From: Chara braunii
Taxonomy: Eukaryota > Streptophyta > Charophyceae > Charales > Characeae
Direction: 5' to 3'
Assembly: GCA_003427395.1 (NCBI GenBank)
Contig: BFEA01000171.1
Span: forward strand, 142,133-195,783
DNA length: 53,651 nt
In this document: one piece after another, positions 52,291 to 53,651 of the stretch
How the letters are laid out: every line of letters starts with the position of its first letter
Position numbering within the stretch: the stretch's first letter is position 1
Notes under the pieces: generated by a model
The model's database searches: none
Told to the model about the DNA's origin: nothing
What the model saw: the letters and a program-made list of their open reading frames with translations, nothing else
Position numbers and translations under genes: made by a program

Positions 52291-52459
52291 TTCAGCCTTC
52301 CAGAAGAACTCGTAAAGGCACCGCTCTGCTTCAGTCCCTGCTTATTCGACGTCCATTCATCATAATAGCAGGGGAATCCGATGCAAAGTGCACGCGGTGA
52401 AGTGTGGACGCATATCATGCTTGCTTGCTGCTTCCTCAGAAAACTGAAAGCAAAGAGGT

Positions 52460-52467
52460 CGGGGGGG

Positions 52468-52526
<59 letters not shown>

Positions 52527-52534
52527 CGCGCGCG

Positions 52535-52607
<73 letters not shown>
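52460..52607. repeat. Poly-G, (GC)n and (GA)n compound tract
   Basis: A G run of about 67 (interrupted by one A) passes through GCGCGCGC into a GA run of about 72 bp. It has the same compound order as at 6451. Confidence 0.9.
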
Positions 52608-52610
<3 letters not shown>

Positions 52611-53044
52611 TGTTACCTGGAAATCTGTGAGAACCTAGTAGTACGATTTGTATGATTAACTAGTGTGTACGCTCCGAGAGGGGGTATGAAAATAACGGAA
52701 CTCCTGGCGAGAGCGCCGAGCATGAGTCGCTCTGTTTACAAGGTATAAGCCATGTCATCAACACCACGTAGCTGGATGCATTTAGCTCTTATTTGTGGTG
52801 ATATTCCCCTCACAGGACCTGTTCTCTTGGGCAGGGGAGGAAGAAGAGGGAAAGAGTGTACTTTGGGTTCATCCCGATCACTGCGGGCATACACACACCC
52901 AAACTTGTAGGACACGATCCAGCCATAATTGCAGTCAAATCCGTCTGTGTTATTCCCGGACGTGATATACAGGTCATGATAGCCAGGAGATGCAAGCCAG
53001 GAATGCTTCCATTGATCTGGGGTTCCGTGGTCATCAGACAAAGA
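52608..53044. other. No gene; CATACTCAC-family fragment at 52884-52990
   Basis: GGGCATACACACACCCAAAC followed by ATAATTGCAGTCAAATCCG resembles one half of the family. The rest is not recognised. Confidence 0.4.
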
Positions 53045-53651
53045 GAGGTCAAGATCGGTCCCAAAATCGGTTCCAAAATTGGTCCCAAAATCAGCTCCAT
53101 GGTCAGTTCCAAGATCAGTTACCGGATCGGTACCTTGTAGTAGTTAGTCGATCCTTTTTCCCTGCATTGGCTCTTTGGTCGTTTCTGGATCGGTTCGTTT
53201 CCTTGTTGAACTTGTGGATAGGTTTCTAGTGGATAGGTTTCTCGTGGATAGGCTTAGGTCCCTGGAGGCTGGACCGCTTTCAGGACCTGGGTATACTGCG
53301 CTGGGATGGGTTCGTTGAGCAGCGCCGTGCATTGGTTTGATCAGTTCCGAGGCACAGTACGCAGGTCAGTCCTCGGATCTGTTTTGGGTCCCTGGATCAG
53401 TAGCAGGACCAGTTCCTAGATCAGTTTCAGGAGCAGTTCCTGGAACAGTTTCTGGACCAGTTCCAGGACTCGTTTGCTTTTTTAACACCTGGATCAGTTA
53501 CCTTATCAGTGCCTTCCTTGATCAGTGCCTTGCATCAGTTAGTGGAACAGTTCCTGGATCATTTACAGGCACCCCTGATCAGTTTCCGGACCAGTTCCTG
53601 GATCAGTTTCCGGACCAGTTCCTGGATCAGTTTCCAGGATCAGTTTCCGGA
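53045..53651. repeat. Degenerate 12-bp minisatellite running off the window end
   Basis: Units of the type CAGTTCCTGGAT and CAGTTTCCGGAC repeat with variation (ATCGGTTCC, ATCAGTTCC) and become most regular after 53580. The array continues past the window edge. Confidence 0.8.

Overview
This is a repeat-saturated, intron-rich nuclear segment from a eukaryote of the green lineage. The evidence for the lineage is that several U6 snRNA-derived sequences end in the plant-type 3' motif CGAGAAATGGTCC. The huge introns, abundant small transposons and plant-style LTR retrotransposon would fit a large-genome streptophyte alga such as Chara. That genus-level guess is inference from general character, not a database match. 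There is no operon-like organisation and no convincing complete intron-less gene apart from one long terminal exon.

Gene content. Three short exons on the + strand (14980-15087, 34378-34490, 37711-37813) join in phase into the C-lobe of a NIMA-related (NEK-type) Ser/Thr protein kinase. The introns between them are about 19.3 kb and 3.2 kb. A large phase-0 exon at 48636-50750 encodes a coiled-coil, polyglutamine and CX2CX6CX2C protein ending in a stop. It may be the C-terminal tail of the same kinase, because kinase plus coiled coil is a usual NEK layout, or it may be a separate gene. The N-lobe exons were not found and probably lie upstream of the window. A possible WD40-like exon (50915-51046) is weak.

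Mobile elements fill the rest. (i) A Ty3/gypsy family: an LTR at 12019-13252 with a tRNA-iMet primer-binding site, a broken integrase at 31985-33020 followed by a polypurine tract and LTR at 33060-34043, a solo LTR at 45630-46643, and an LTR-end fragment near 14.8 kb. (ii) At least eight U6-derived retrocopies, one with a 17-bp target duplication and A-rich tail. (iii) A tRNA-derived SINE (1.75-2.09 kb, 41.03-41.22 kb, fragments near 52.1 kb). (iv) A TTAA-bounded hairpin element family, with about a dozen ends and a GGCTGG..CCAGCC core. (v) Two hAT-like non-autonomous elements. (vi) Three families of roughly 100-125 bp inverted-repeat elements. Nested insertions can be read directly: a solo LTR and a hAT-like element inside one U6 copy, and a hAT-like element inside a TTAA element.

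Simple and tandem repeats are abundant: long (GA)n/(CT)n runs, poly-G runs, a 288-bp perfect tandem duplication, a 72-bp satellite flanking a 660-N gap, and a 1.2-kb minisatellite in a kinase intron.

Assembly warning. Two 38-bp back-to-back Tn5 mosaic-end sequences (37454-37491 and 39284-39321) are Nextera mate-pair junctions left in the assembly. The 94 bp before the first is an exact-looking copy of 43655-43748. The order of sequence between about 37.3 and 39.4 kb should therefore not be trusted without long reads.
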